From Methanobacteriota archaeon (GTDB lineage: Archaea; Thermoplasmatota; Thermoplasmata; Methanomassiliicoccales; UBA472), in assembly GCA_021372335.1 (NCBI GenBank), contig JAJFUR010000080.1:1-41515 (forward strand): a stretch of DNA of 41,515 nt, given 5' to 3'. Positions within the stretch are counted from its first letter, which is position 1, and the number at the start of each line of letters is the position of its first letter. The notes under the pieces were generated by a model, which was not told the DNA's origin, made no database searches, and saw only the letters and a list, made by a program, of their open reading frames with translations. This document shows, piece by piece, positions 1 through 8,736 of this stretch. The translations under genes and the position numbers were made by a program.

Positions 1-1048
1 CGTCGTCGATCTCGTACCCTTTGTTGGCCAGGATCTGCTTGATGGTGTGCCTTCCGGAGTGCTTGCCGATGACGATCTTGCGGGTGAGGCCGACCTCCTC
101 CGGGGTGTACGGCTCGTAGTTCGAGAGGTACTTGATCACTCCGTCCGTGTGGATGCCCGCCTCATGCGCGAAGCAGTTCGTGCCGATGATGGGCTTCCAA
201 CCGGGGATCTCCCGCCCGGCCGCCTTGGCCACGTACTCGGCGATCTCGCGGAAGCGCTCCGTGCGGTAGTCCACGTCCATGTGCAGGAGGTGCTTGGCGG
301 CCATGACGATCTCCTCCAGCGGGGTGTTCCCGGTGCGCTCGCCGATGCCCATGACCGTGGTGCTGACGAACCTCGCCCCCGCCTGAACGCCCGCCAGGGC
401 GTTCGCGGTCGCCATCCCGAAGTCGTTGTGGGTGTGCATCTCGATGTCGATGTCCACCGCCTCGCGCAGCGCCTTGATCTCGGCGTAGGCCCTCCTGGGC
501 TCCAGCAGGCCGATCGTGTCGCAGTAGCGGAGGCGGTCCGCCCCGGCCTCCTTGGCGGCCCTGCCGAACTCGACCAGGAAGGCCGGGTCGGCGCGGGAGG
601 CGTCCTCGGCGTTGCAGGACACGTACAGCCCGTGCGCCTTCGCGTACTCCACACTCTCGACCACCTTCTCCAGCACCCACTCCCGGGTCTTCATCAGCTT
701 GTTCTTGATGTGGATGTCGGAGGAGGACATGGAGATCGCGACCGAATCGACATCGCAATCTATGGAGTGCGCCACGTCCTCCTTGCTGGCCCTGTTCCAT
801 CCGAGGATGGAGGCGTCCAGCCCCAAGGAGGCGATCCTCTTCACGGCGTTCTTCTCGTCCCCGCCCATTGCGGGTATCCCAGCCTCGATCTGCTGCACTC
901 CCACTTCGTCCAGAAGCTTGGCTCTCCTCAGTGTTTCCAAATTCGCGAAGACGATGCCAGCGGCCTGCTCCCCGTCGCGGAGCGTGGTGTCGCAGGTGAT
1001 CAAGGGGCTCTTCTCGAACTTGGCAAGGATCTCGGACCGGTCTCTCAT
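1..1048 (-). CDS. Homocitrate synthase, NifV/AksA type (3' end outside window)
   Basis: This enzyme condenses acetyl-CoA with a 2-oxoacid. Homocitrate formation is the likely reaction, feeding coenzyme B side-chain synthesis (AksA role) or FeMo-cofactor (NifV role). About 349 residues are visible from ATG 1048, and the C-terminus runs off the window. The N-terminal motif DTTLRDGEQ is the DRE-TIM metallolyase signature. Later motifs EDASRA, RLRYCDTIGLLEP, EMHTHNDFGMATANAL and GIGERTGN resemble NifV more than LeuA. The HxH metal ligands are present in MHTHND. A purine-rich GGAAGGG lies about 7 bases before the ATG. The gene is separated from pelA by 235 bases that hold inverted repeats but no gene. 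The exact substrate (2-oxoglutarate, longer 2-oxo-diacids or pyruvate) cannot be settled by eye; citramalate or isopropylmalate synthase is less likely. Confidence 0.85.
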   Translation of the reverse strand, partial: MRDRSEILAKFEKSPLITCDTTLRDGEQAAGIVFANLETLRRAKLLDEVGVQQIEAGIPAMGGDEKNAVKRIASLGLDASILGWNRASKEDVAHSIDCDVDSVAISMSSSDIHIKNKLMKTREWVLEKVVESVEYAKAHGLYVSCNAEDASRADPAFLVEFGRAAKEAGADRLRYCDTIGLLEPRRAYAEIKALREAVDIDIEMHTHNDFGMATANALAGVQAGARFVSTTVMGIGERTGNTPLEEIVMAAKHLLHMDVDYRTERFREIAEYVAKAAGREIPGWKPIIGTNCFAHEAGIHTDGVIKYLSNYEPYTPEEVGLTRKIVIGKHSGRHTIKQILANKGYEIDD

Positions 1049-1067
1049 CGCATTCCCTTCCGCTCTG

Positions 1068-1117
1068 CCGCACATCGTCCTGATGTCCGGTGGGACCTTC
1101 CCCCATACGGACATGGG
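1068..1117 (-). promoter_or_regulatory. Inverted repeats in homocitrate synthase leader
   Basis: Two dyads lie just upstream of the ATG at 1048. One is ACATC-gtcct-GATGT (1072-1086), extended by CCG/CGG to 1068-1090 with one mismatch. The other is CCCAT-N6-ATGGG (1102-1117). They could be operator sites or a folded leader. I saw no strong TATA box close to the gene; a weak TTTAGTAA on this strand (about 1240-1248) would put a start near a 12-bp palindrome, GGACCGCGGTCC (1218-1229). The function is unproven. Confidence 0.25.
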
Positions 1118-1283
1118 TATTTCTTCCAGGCGTCCCGAATCGGACAGGGGGGCGAAAGGGGCGTCTCCCTGTTGACACCATAGCCCCCGGCGCCGGAGGC
1201 TGGATATGGGGGCGGCGGGACCGCGGTCCGGGGGACCTTACTAAAGCGTTCCGGAGAAGGGCGGCATGGACCGGGGCGCGGCG

Positions 1284-2324
1284 TCATGCCGATGGGCGGA
1301 ACCGGAGGAGCGCCCCCATACCACCCAAGGCCTCTAATTTCCTCCCGCCCTCATGCAGTTCGCTGACGATCGTAACGCGCCCCCGGGCGTCCTCGACGGC
1401 GCGCATGAGGCTCTCCACATCCTTTTCCCTGACCAGGGAGTCGAGGACCAGCAGGTGCTCCACCGCCCCCGCCTCGACCGCCTGTCGCACCTCCTTCGGT
1501 CCGTAGGTCGCCAGCCCGTCCGTGCCCACCCGCTCCAGGAGCGCCTCCACCAGCTCCGTCTCCTCGGCCACGCGGGAGCCCTTCAGCACCTCCGCGCCCA
1601 AGCCCCGCTTCATTAGCTCCTGGATGCCCGTCATGCCCGACTGCCCCGTATGGTACAGGAACGCCCGGGAGAACATCTCCGGCTCTCGCTCCTTCCCCCT
1701 GGCCATGAGCGTCTCCTTGGCGAAGCCCGGACCAAGCACGACCACCGGGACCCCGGGGGAATAGGCCTGCTTCGCCTTGGCGATGATCTCGCCGAAGTAG
1801 TCCCCCTCCTCCTTGGAAACGTACATCTTGCCGTGGCCGCCGGCGGAGATGTCCGCCAGCCTCTGCACCCCGAACTGCCGGAGCACCGCCACGGTCGCCT
1901 CGTCGTCGTCCAGGGAGATGAAGAGGACGCAGGGGCGCTTGGCGTCCTCCACGGCCCGCCGGACGCGTTCCAGCTCCGATCGCCTCCATTCCTTTTTGAT
2001 GACGGAGAGCACGTCGCCCTCCTCCACGAGGAGGGTGTGGTGCGCCCCGATGTCCTGCGGGCCCTCCTCGATGACGCCGAGTAGGCGCAGGCGATCGTCG
2101 AACTCCCCGAACTCCACCTTCTCCAATCGGATCCCCAGCGTCATCCTCCTCTTCTCGCCCCTCTCCGCCCTGAGCTTGTCCGACTTGGCCTCCTCACGGC
2201 GGTATGTCGAGGCGTACACCAGGTCCCCGGGGGCGAGGATGTTGTACAGGTGCCAGAGGTCGTCGGCCACCTCCACCTGCAGCTTGATCTCTCCCTTGAA
2301 GCGGTCCTGATGCAGTACCTTCAT
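1284..2324 (-). CDS. pelA: Archaeal Pelota (mRNA surveillance / ribosome rescue)
   Basis: This is an eRF1 paralogue that enters the A site of stalled ribosomes and, with aEF1A and ABCE1, splits the subunits. It has 346 residues, normal for archaeal Pelota. The N-terminal Sm-like domain (about 1-130) starts MKVLHQDRFKGEIKLQVE. The central domain (about 135-260) contains FISLDDDEATVAVLR and no GGQ hydrolysis motif, as expected for Pelota. The C-terminal L7Ae-like domain (about 265-346) contains the segment EAGAVEHLLVLDSLV. The ATG at 2324 was preferred over longer in-frame starts because a TATA-like ATAAAT (complement of 2348-2353) sits about 26 bases upstream, which implies a leaderless mRNA, and because family members begin at this motif. 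It is divergent from carA. Confidence 0.95.
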   Translation of the reverse strand: MKVLHQDRFKGEIKLQVEVADDLWHLYNILAPGDLVYASTYRREEAKSDKLRAERGEKRRMTLGIRLEKVEFGEFDDRLRLLGVIEEGPQDIGAHHTLLVEEGDVLSVIKKEWRRSELERVRRAVEDAKRPCVLFISLDDDEATVAVLRQFGVQRLADISAGGHGKMYVSKEEGDYFGEIIAKAKQAYSPGVPVVVLGPGFAKETLMARGKEREPEMFSRAFLYHTGQSGMTGIQELMKRGLGAEVLKGSRVAEETELVEALLERVGTDGLATYGPKEVRQAVEAGAVEHLLVLDSLVREKDVESLMRAVEDARGRVTIVSELHEGGRKLEALGGMGALLRFRPSA

Positions 2325-2347
2325 CGGGGCGAGATGCCCTCCCCGGC

Positions 2348-2353
2348 ATTTAT
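2348..2353 (-). promoter_or_regulatory. TATA box of pelA
   Basis: ATAAAT on the minus strand is centred about 26 bases before the pelA ATG (2324). That is the standard archaeal TATA-to-start distance, so the transcript is probably leaderless. Confidence 0.55.
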
Positions 2354-2468
2354 GGTTGTCCCAATGCGTCCGGCATTGGACAAAGGGGGGAGAGGGTATG
2401 CCCGAAAATAGACGGGGCGCGCGCATCCAGCATTGACCGGTCCAGCGCCCTGGGCGGTTCAGTAAGGG

Positions 2469-2475
2469 TTAAGTA
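2469..2475 (+). promoter_or_regulatory. Likely TATA box of carAB
   Basis: TTAAGTA is centred about 30 bases before the carA ATG (2502), in an A+T-richer patch of the pelA-carA divergent region. No clear Shine-Dalgarno sequence precedes carA, so the mRNA is probably leaderless or has a very short leader. Confidence 0.4.
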
Positions 2476-2501
2476 CAGTATAATGCTACCGTGGAATCCT
2501 G

Positions 2502-3578
2502 ATGGCGAAGTGCTTCCTGGTTCTCGAGGACGGGACTATCATGGAGGGCACCGGCTTTGGTCATCTGGGGGACGCCTCGGGGGAGGTCGTCTTCAGCACC
2601 GGCATGGGCGGCTACCAGGAGAGCCTGACCGACCCGTCGTTCAGCGGCCAGATCCTGACGATGTCCTATCCTCTCATCGGCAATTACGGGGTGAGCCCGA
2701 ACGACGTGGAGTCGGACCGGGTCCAGGTCTCCGGGTTCGTGGTGCGGGAGCTGTGCGATGTCCCGAGCCCGGGGTATGGGGGTAGGCCTCTCGGCCCCTA
2801 TCTCGAGGAGCAGGGAATCCCAGGCATAGCCGGGGTGGACACCCGCTCCCTTATTATCAAGATAAGGAGCGCGGGGACGATGAAGGGCGCCATCGTCCAC
2901 GACGACCCGGAGGGGGCGCTGGAACGGGTGCGCCGGATGCCCCATCCCGCCGAGGACAATCTGGTGGGGAAGGTCAGCACCAAGGAGGTGCTCCACTTCC
3001 CGAGGCCGGGGGCGAAGCGGGTGGCGGTGCTCGATTGCGGCGTCAAGCTCAGCATAATGGAGGAACTCCGGCGGCGGTTCGATGTGTACCAGCTCCCTTA
3101 TGACACCGGGGTGAAGTTCTTCCGGGACCACGAGATCGACGGAGTGTTCCTGACCAACGGCCCCGGGGACCCTTCCCATCCGTCCCTCACCGGCACGATC
3201 GTCGCCACTCTTAAGAAAATTCGGGACGACTACCCGATGATGGGCATATGCATGGGCAACCACCTCGTCTGCCAGGCGTTCGGCGGCAGCACCTTCAAGC
3301 TCAAGTTCGGGCACCGGGGGGAGAACCAGCCCGTGCGCTTCAGGGACCGGGTGTTCATCACCTCCCAGAACCACGGGTACGCCGAGGACCCGGCGACCCT
3401 GGAGGGCTCCGGGCTGGAGATCGACCAGGTGAACGTGAACGACGGGACGGTGGAGGGGCTCCGCCATCGTGAGCTGCCGATATTCTCGGTGCAGTACCAC
3501 CCGGAGGCCAGTCCGGGGCCCAGGGACACCGGGTTCCTTTTCGATGACTTCGTCAAAATGCTGGAGGCGAGGCGATGA
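2502..3578 (+). CDS. carA: Carbamoyl-phosphate synthase small subunit
   Basis: This is the glutaminase subunit of carbamoyl-phosphate synthase. It releases ammonia from glutamine and passes it to CarB, for pyrimidine and arginine synthesis. It has 358 residues, the usual length. The CarA-specific N-terminal domain includes FSTGMGGYQESLTDPSF. The class I glutamine amidotransferase domain holds the nucleophile Cys250 in GICMGNHL and the His333/Glu335 pair in VQYHPEAS. The stop overlaps the carB start by 4 nt (ATGA), so the subunits are translationally coupled. HypF at 33347 also consumes carbamoyl phosphate, giving this pair a possible second customer. Confidence 0.97.
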   Translation: MAKCFLVLEDGTIMEGTGFGHLGDASGEVVFSTGMGGYQESLTDPSFSGQILTMSYPLIGNYGVSPNDVESDRVQVSGFVVRELCDVPSPGYGGRPLGPYLEEQGIPGIAGVDTRSLIIKIRSAGTMKGAIVHDDPEGALERVRRMPHPAEDNLVGKVSTKEVLHFPRPGAKRVAVLDCGVKLSIMEELRRRFDVYQLPYDTGVKFFRDHEIDGVFLTNGPGDPSHPSLTGTIVATLKKIRDDYPMMGICMGNHLVCQAFGGSTFKLKFGHRGENQPVRFRDRVFITSQNHGYAEDPATLEGSGLEIDQVNVNDGTVEGLRHRELPIFSVQYHPEASPGPRDTGFLFDDFVKMLEARR

Positions 3579-6500
3579 GCAAGGGGAGGCTGCTCGTCAT
3601 AGGCTCCGGCCCCATCGTCATCGGCCAGGCGGCGGAGTTCGACTTCTCCGGCTCCCAGGCCTGCCGCTCCCTGCGGGAGGAGGGGTACACCACCGTCCTG
3701 GTGAACTCCAACCCCGCCACCATCCAGACGGACCTGGAGATGGCGGACGTCGTCTACATAGAACCGCTGAACGTGGAGACCATCGCCGAGATCATACGAA
3801 AGGAGAGGATAGAGGGCGTCCTCTCCGGCATGGGGGGGCAGACCGCCCTCAACCTGTGCTCGGAGCTGGCGGAGAAGGGGTACCTAGAGCGGCTGAACTG
3901 CCGCCTGCTCGGCACCCAGCCGCGCGCCATAGCTCTCTCGGAGGACCGGGAGCTGTTCCGGGAGACCATGCTCGGGATAGGCGAGCCGATCCCGCGCAGC
4001 GTCACCGTCACCAACATCGAGGACGCGAAGCGGGCGGTCGAGGCGGTGGGCGGGTTCCCCGTCCTCATCCGCCCCGCCTACACCCTCGGCGGCACCGGAG
4101 GGGGCGTCGCTCACAACGAGGAGGAACTCGTCCCGATCGTTGGCCGCGGGCTCATCTACTCCCGCATCCACCAGGTGCTCATCGAGGAGAGCGTGCTCGG
4201 CTGGAAGGAGCTGGAGTACGAGGTGATGCGGGACCGCAAGGACAACTGCGTGGTCATCTGCACCATGGAGAACGTGGACCCCATGGGGATCCACACCGGC
4301 GAGAGCATCGTGGTCGCCCCGATCCAGACCCTGAATGACGAGGACTATCAGCGGATGCGCACCGCCTCCATCAAGATCATCCGGGCGCTGGGCATCGAGG
4401 GAGGGTGCAACGTCCAGTTCGCGTACGACCCAAGCACCAGGGGTTATCGAGTGATCGAGGTGAACCCGCGCGTCTCCCGCTCCTCCGCCCTGGCCTCCAA
4501 GGCGACCGGGTACCCGATAGCGCGGGTGGCGGCGAAGATCGCGGTCGGCAGGACCCTGGACGAGATCCCGAACAAGATCACCGGGAGGACCTTCGCGGCC
4601 TTCGAGCCGACCATCGACTACGTGGTGACGAAGATCCCCCGCTGGCCCTTTGACAAGTTCCGGACGGTGGAGACGCGGATCGGGACGCAGATGAAGAGCA
4701 CCGGGGAGGTCATGGCGATCGGCCGCACCATCGAGGAGTCGTTCATGAAGGCGGTCCGCTCCCTGGAGACGGACCGCATCGACCTGGAACCGGAGATCTG
4801 GACCGACCAGGAGCTGGAGGCGGAGCTGGTCGCCCCCTCGGACAAGCGCCTCTACGCGGTTGCGGAGGCGCTGCGGCGCGGCATGCCGGTCGAGAGGATA
4901 GCGGACCTCACCAAATGGGACGCCTTCTTCGTGCACAAGGTGCGCTCCATCGTCCAGATGGAGCGGGAGCTGGCCGAGGGCCCGCTCACCCCCGAGCTCC
5001 TCCGGAGGGCGAAGCGCATGGGCTTCCCGGACGAGAGCATCGCCAAGTTCGCCCGGAGGGACGAGGGCTCGGTCCGGCGGGCCCGCATTGAGAACGGGAT
5101 AGCGCCGACGTACAAGATGGTGGACACCTGCGCCGCCGAGTTCGAGGCCCAGACGCCCTACTTCTACTCCACCTATGGCACCGAATGCGAGGTCCCCAGC
5201 TCCGGGAACAGGAAGGTCATCATCGTCGGCGCCGGGCCCATCCGCATCGGGCAGGGGATCGAGTTCGACTACTGCTGCGTGCACGGGGTCATGGCCTGCC
5301 AGGAGGCGGGGGTGGACGCGGTGGTGATCAACAACAACCCGGAGACGGTGTCCACGGACTACGACATCTCCGACCGCCTGTACTTCGAGCCCCTCACCCT
5401 GGAGGACGTGCTGAACGTGATCGAAAAGGAGGACGCTGACGGCGTCATCCTTCAGTTCGGAGGGCAGACCTCGGTCAATCTCGCCGTGCCGCTCGAGGAG
5501 GCGCTCAGGGGGAAGAGGTGCCAGGTGCTCGGCACCTCCCCGGACATGATGGACGTGGCCGAGGACCGCAAGCGCTGGTCGGCCCTCATGCGGCAGCTGG
5601 GCATCGCCCAGCCGGAGTCGGGCACCGGCCACTCCTTCGAGGAGGTGAAGCAGGTGGCCGACCGCATCGGCTACCCCGTCCTCCTTCGCCCCTCGTACGT
5701 GCTCGGGGGGCGGGGCATGGAGATCGTGTACAGCGAGGAGGAGCTGCGGACCTACGTCGCGACGGCGGTCAAGGTCTCGAAGAAGCATCCGGTGCTCATC
5801 GACAAGTACCTCACCCACGCTCAGGAACTGGACGTGGACCTGGTCTGCGATGGCAGGGACGTCTTCATCGGCGGCGTGATGGAGCACATCGAGGAGGCGG
5901 GGGTCCACTCGGGGGACGCCACGATGGTCCTTCCGTGCCAGAGCATCCCCCCCGAGGTGATGGAGAGGGTGGTGGAGATCAGCAACAAGGTCGCCCTCGC
6001 CCTCCAGATCAAGGGCTGCCTGAACCTGCAGCTGGCGGTGAAGGACGGCACGGTGTACATGCTGGAGGCGAACCCGCGGGCGTCCCGCACCGTGCCGTTC
6101 ATATCCAAGGCGATCGGCGTCCCCCTGGCGAAGCTGGCCACCAAGGTCATGCTGGGCAAGGGGCTCAGGGAGCTCGGGCACGTCGGCCTCGCCCAGTTCG
6201 ACCACGTGGCGGTCAAGGCGTCCGTCTTCCCGTTCCTCAAGCTGCCTGGGGTGGACTCGATCCTGGGGCCGGAGATGAAGAGCACCGGGGAGGTCATGGG
6301 CATAGACATGAGCTACGGGGCCGCGGTCTACAAGGCCCTGGTGTCCGCCGGGAACAGGCTGCCGCTGGAAGGGGGGGTGTACGTCACCGTCTCCGACACC
6401 GACAAGCCGGCCATCCTGCCGATCGTCAGGGAACTGCATGAGATGGGCTTCACCATATACGCCACGAAGGGCACGTCAACGTTCCTGAGGAACAACGGCA

Positions 6501-6793
6501 TCCCCGTGACGACGGTCTACAAGGTCGCCGAGAACATCGCGCCCGATGCCCTGGGCCTGATGCGCCGCGGGGAGATCAAGCTCATCATCAACACGCCGAC
6601 GTACTCGTCCGGCTCCCGGAGGGACGGGTACATGATGCGGCGCCTGGCGGTGGAGCTGGAGATCCCGTTCCTGACCACCGTGCAGGGGGCGAGGGCGACG
6701 GTGTGCGCGATCAAGCGCGCCCGGGAGGGCGCGCTTCAGGTCAGGGACGTGGCCTCGTACCACCGAAGCGCGGCAGGCGGTCCGGGTTCCTAA
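3575..6793 (+). CDS. carB: Carbamoyl-phosphate synthase large subunit
   Basis: This subunit makes carbamoyl phosphate from bicarbonate, ammonia and two ATP. At 1072 residues it is full length and unsplit, unlike the divided carB of some methanogens. The two homologous halves both carry ATP-grasp modules: the first opens GSGPIVIGQAAEFDFSG and contains RPAYTLGGTGGG; the second, from about residue 545, contains GAGPIRIGQGIEFDYC and RPSYVLGGRGM. The C-terminal MGS-like allosteric domain (about 935-1060) contains YATKGTSTFLRNNGI and NTPTYSSGSRRDGYMMRR. The ATG at 3575 lies within the carA stop (ATGA). Its TAA stop shares two bases with the TAG of the convergent glycosyltransferase gene. Confidence 0.97.
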   Translation: MSKGRLLVIGSGPIVIGQAAEFDFSGSQACRSLREEGYTTVLVNSNPATIQTDLEMADVVYIEPLNVETIAEIIRKERIEGVLSGMGGQTALNLCSELAEKGYLERLNCRLLGTQPRAIALSEDRELFRETMLGIGEPIPRSVTVTNIEDAKRAVEAVGGFPVLIRPAYTLGGTGGGVAHNEEELVPIVGRGLIYSRIHQVLIEESVLGWKELEYEVMRDRKDNCVVICTMENVDPMGIHTGESIVVAPIQTLNDEDYQRMRTASIKIIRALGIEGGCNVQFAYDPSTRGYRVIEVNPRVSRSSALASKATGYPIARVAAKIAVGRTLDEIPNKITGRTFAAFEPTIDYVVTKIPRWPFDKFRTVETRIGTQMKSTGEVMAIGRTIEESFMKAVRSLETDRIDLEPEIWTDQELEAELVAPSDKRLYAVAEALRRGMPVERIADLTKWDAFFVHKVRSIVQMERELAEGPLTPELLRRAKRMGFPDESIAKFARRDEGSVRRARIENGIAPTYKMVDTCAAEFEAQTPYFYSTYGTECEVPSSGNRKVIIVGAGPIRIGQGIEFDYCCVHGVMACQEAGVDAVVINNNPETVSTDYDISDRLYFEPLTLEDVLNVIEKEDADGVILQFGGQTSVNLAVPLEEALRGKRCQVLGTSPDMMDVAEDRKRWSALMRQLGIAQPESGTGHSFEEVKQVADRIGYPVLLRPSYVLGGRGMEIVYSEEELRTYVATAVKVSKKHPVLIDKYLTHAQELDVDLVCDGRDVFIGGVMEHIEEAGVHSGDATMVLPCQSIPPEVMERVVEISNKVALALQIKGCLNLQLAVKDGTVYMLEANPRASRTVPFISKAIGVPLAKLATKVMLGKGLRELGHVGLAQFDHVAVKASVFPFLKLPGVDSILGPEMKSTGEVMGIDMSYGAAVYKALVSAGNRLPLEGGVYVTVSDTDKPAILPIVRELHEMGFTIYATKGTSTFLRNNGIPVTTVYKVAENIAPDALGLMRRGEIKLIINTPTYSSGSRRDGYMMRRLAVELEIPFLTTVQGARATVCAIKRAREGALQVRDVASYHRSAAGGPGS

Positions 6794-7779
6794 GGGACGA
6801 CCTTCTTGTACGTTCCATAAAGAAGCACGAGGAGGCGGGGACTGAGATCGTTCAACGCGCCCAGCCCTCTCAGCCATCCCTGCGCGCTTTCCCTGTAGTA
6901 CCTGTTGGTTCGGTACCCGGGGAGGTTCGCCCTCATGAAGGCGCGCAGCTCGTACAGGCGGTCGACGGGGGGCCTGTCGAAGGAGGAGAGGGCCTTGTAG
7001 ACCGTCTCCAGGTACACCACGATGAGCTGCCAGGAGACCTCCTCCTGGTATGGAGCATACAGCCCCCTGTCCTCGAGCTCCCGCACCAGCATCCCGGCCA
7101 CCTTCGGTCGGTCGAAGTGGTGCATGGCGTTCCGGGCCTGGGTTGTGGCGCCGGGGCGTTTGAAATAGTAATAGAGGGGCTCGGGGACCTTCTGCACGTT
7201 CCGGGCATAGGCCAATGCGAGGGGGAGGAAGAGCAGGTCCTCGTACGCCACCCCCTCCGGGAAGTGGACCGCGTTGTCGATGAGCAGCGAGCGCCGGTAG
7301 AGCTTGGTCCAGAGCGCCCCGCCGTCGAGCATCGCTCCCCTCCTCTTGTCAAGGTCCATCGCCCCGGTGCATTCCGGGCGGAGGCTCACCTTCGGTTCGA
7401 ACGAAAGGCCGTCGGTGCGCACGAAGTCGCAGTCCACGATATCGGCCCCGGTCTCCTTGGCCTTGAGGTACAGCCTCTCGAGCATGGCGGGCGCCATCCA
7501 ATCGTCGCAGTCCACGAAGGCGAGGTACTCGCCGGAGGCCGCCTCAATGCCCATGTTCCTCGCCCCGCCCTGCCTCCGGTTGGCCTTTGGCTCTATGATG
7601 ACGATGTTAGGATGGCGCGCCTGGTATTCCCTCAGGATGCCCAGGCTGTCATCCTGGCTAACATCGCAGACGGCGATCACCTCGATGCCCTCGAGCGTCT
7701 GGGCCAGCAATGAGTCGAGGCATCTCCGCAGATAGGGCTCCCCGTTATATACCGGCACAATGACGCTGATCGCAGCCAA
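6790..7779 (-). CDS. Family 2 (GT-A) glycosyltransferase
   Basis: This protein transfers an activated sugar to an unknown acceptor, probably at the cytoplasmic face. The N-terminal GT2 domain begins ISVIVPVYNGEPYLRRCLDS and carries the DXD-like metal motif in FVDCDDWMAPAML. The C-terminal part (about 200-329) is typical of stress/teichoic-type GT2 proteins, and no membrane segment is evident. There is no ATG near the start. TTG 7779 gives a normal GT2 N-terminus (MAAISVIVPVYNG) behind a G-rich GGGGGGCGGGAC. TTG 7812 would add 11 residues (PSGSTDGGRD...). It follows the EamA gene closely on the same strand. The substrate cannot be inferred, and its place beside an amino-acid-type regulator and exporter is not explanatory. 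Confidence 0.85.
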   Translation of the reverse strand: MAAISVIVPVYNGEPYLRRCLDSLLAQTLEGIEVIAVCDVSQDDSLGILREYQARHPNIVIIEPKANRRQGGARNMGIEAASGEYLAFVDCDDWMAPAMLERLYLKAKETGADIVDCDFVRTDGLSFEPKVSLRPECTGAMDLDKRRGAMLDGGALWTKLYRRSLLIDNAVHFPEGVAYEDLLFLPLALAYARNVQKVPEPLYYYFKRPGATTQARNAMHHFDRPKVAGMLVRELEDRGLYAPYQEEVSWQLIVVYLETVYKALSSFDRPPVDRLYELRAFMRANLPGYRTNRYYRESAQGWLRGLGALNDLSPRLLVLLYGTYKKVVP

Positions 7780-7832
7780 GTCCCGCCCCCCGTCGGTACT
7801 GCCTGAAGGCAAGCGTTCCGCCCCTACTAAAA

Positions 7833-8732
7833 CTATGGAGGCCCCTTCTCCTCCGGGCGCCCGTCCTTCCCTTCCTTTCCAGTCCTGTCGGACGCGGTGA
7901 GCAGGACCCCCGCCAGGACCAGGGGCGCCGCCAGCAGCACGGCAGGACCGGGCGCCTCGCCCAGAAGGACGAGGGCCAGCATGGAGGCGAGGACGGGCTC
8001 CCCCAGCAGCGCCGTGCTGACGACCGGGGCGGGAAGGTACCCTAGCGCCCAGTTATAGACGGTATGCCCGAAGATGGTGCACACCACCGCCAATGCCAGG
8101 AATAGGAGCACCTCCTCGGCGGGATAGGGATGGAGGGGCACCCCACTCGCGAGCGCGGCGGCCAGCAGCACGAGGGCGGCGGCCATGTAGACCAGGAAGG
8201 CGTAGGAGAGCGTTCCCAGCCTCCGGCGCAGCACCCTACCGGCCAACAGGTAGATCGCGGCCATGGCCCCGCCGAGCAGGGCCAGGGCGTTCCCGACCTC
8301 CTCCCCCGTGCCCACGCTGGAGAGCGCGAGGGCGGCGACGCCGATGAGGCCGACGGCCACGCCGAGCACGGTCCGGCGGGAAGATTCCCTCAGAAGGAGC
8401 ACGGACGCCGCCCCGACGATGAGGGGGTGGCAGTTCACCAGCAGGGTGGAGGAGGCCACCGAGGTGTGGCGGAGGGAGGAGATGAAGGCGAAGAAGTGTA
8501 TGGCGAGCACCACCCCGGTGCCGAGGACGCCGGCCATCGTCCTCCGGTCCAGGGGCTCCGCCTTCCTCCTCTCCCGGAGGGCGAAGGGGGCCAGCAGCAG
8601 GGCGGCGAAGAGCATGCGGTACCCGGCGAGGACGAGGGGGTGGGAATCGCTCCACCGCACGAAGATGGAGGCGAAGGAGACGGCGAGGATGGCGATGGCC
8701 AGGGCGGGGTAGGCTCCCCTTTGGGCGTCCAT
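7833..8732 (-). CDS. EamA/DMT-superfamily transporter
   Basis: This is an integral membrane permease with about ten predicted hydrophobic helices in two EamA repeats (about 8-140 and 148-285). It has 299 residues, normal for the family. Typical family features are FASIFVRWS near the start, the HTSVASSTLLVNCHPL loop and YLPAPVVSTALLGEPVLA in the second repeat. The C-terminus is charged (RTGKEGKDGRPEEKG). DMT proteins of this type export amino acids or other metabolites. The gene starts 4 bases after the stop of an ACT-domain regulator gene, so an amino-acid substrate is a reasonable guess but is not shown. Confidence 0.88.
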   Translation of the reverse strand: MDAQRGAYPALAIAILAVSFASIFVRWSDSHPLVLAGYRMLFAALLLAPFALRERRKAEPLDRRTMAGVLGTGVVLAIHFFAFISSLRHTSVASSTLLVNCHPLIVGAASVLLLRESSRRTVLGVAVGLIGVAALALSSVGTGEEVGNALALLGGAMAAIYLLAGRVLRRRLGTLSYAFLVYMAAALVLLAAALASGVPLHPYPAEEVLLFLALAVVCTIFGHTVYNWALGYLPAPVVSTALLGEPVLASMLALVLLGEAPGPAVLLAAPLVLAGVLLTASDRTGKEGKDGRPEEKGPP

Positions 8733-8736
8733 GGGA

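Noticed and set aside
3884-6439. Very long open frame antisense to carB
   Set aside because: It is a high-GC shadow ORF with a His/Arg/Asp/Val/Leu-rich, domain-free translation; carB is unambiguous on the other strand.
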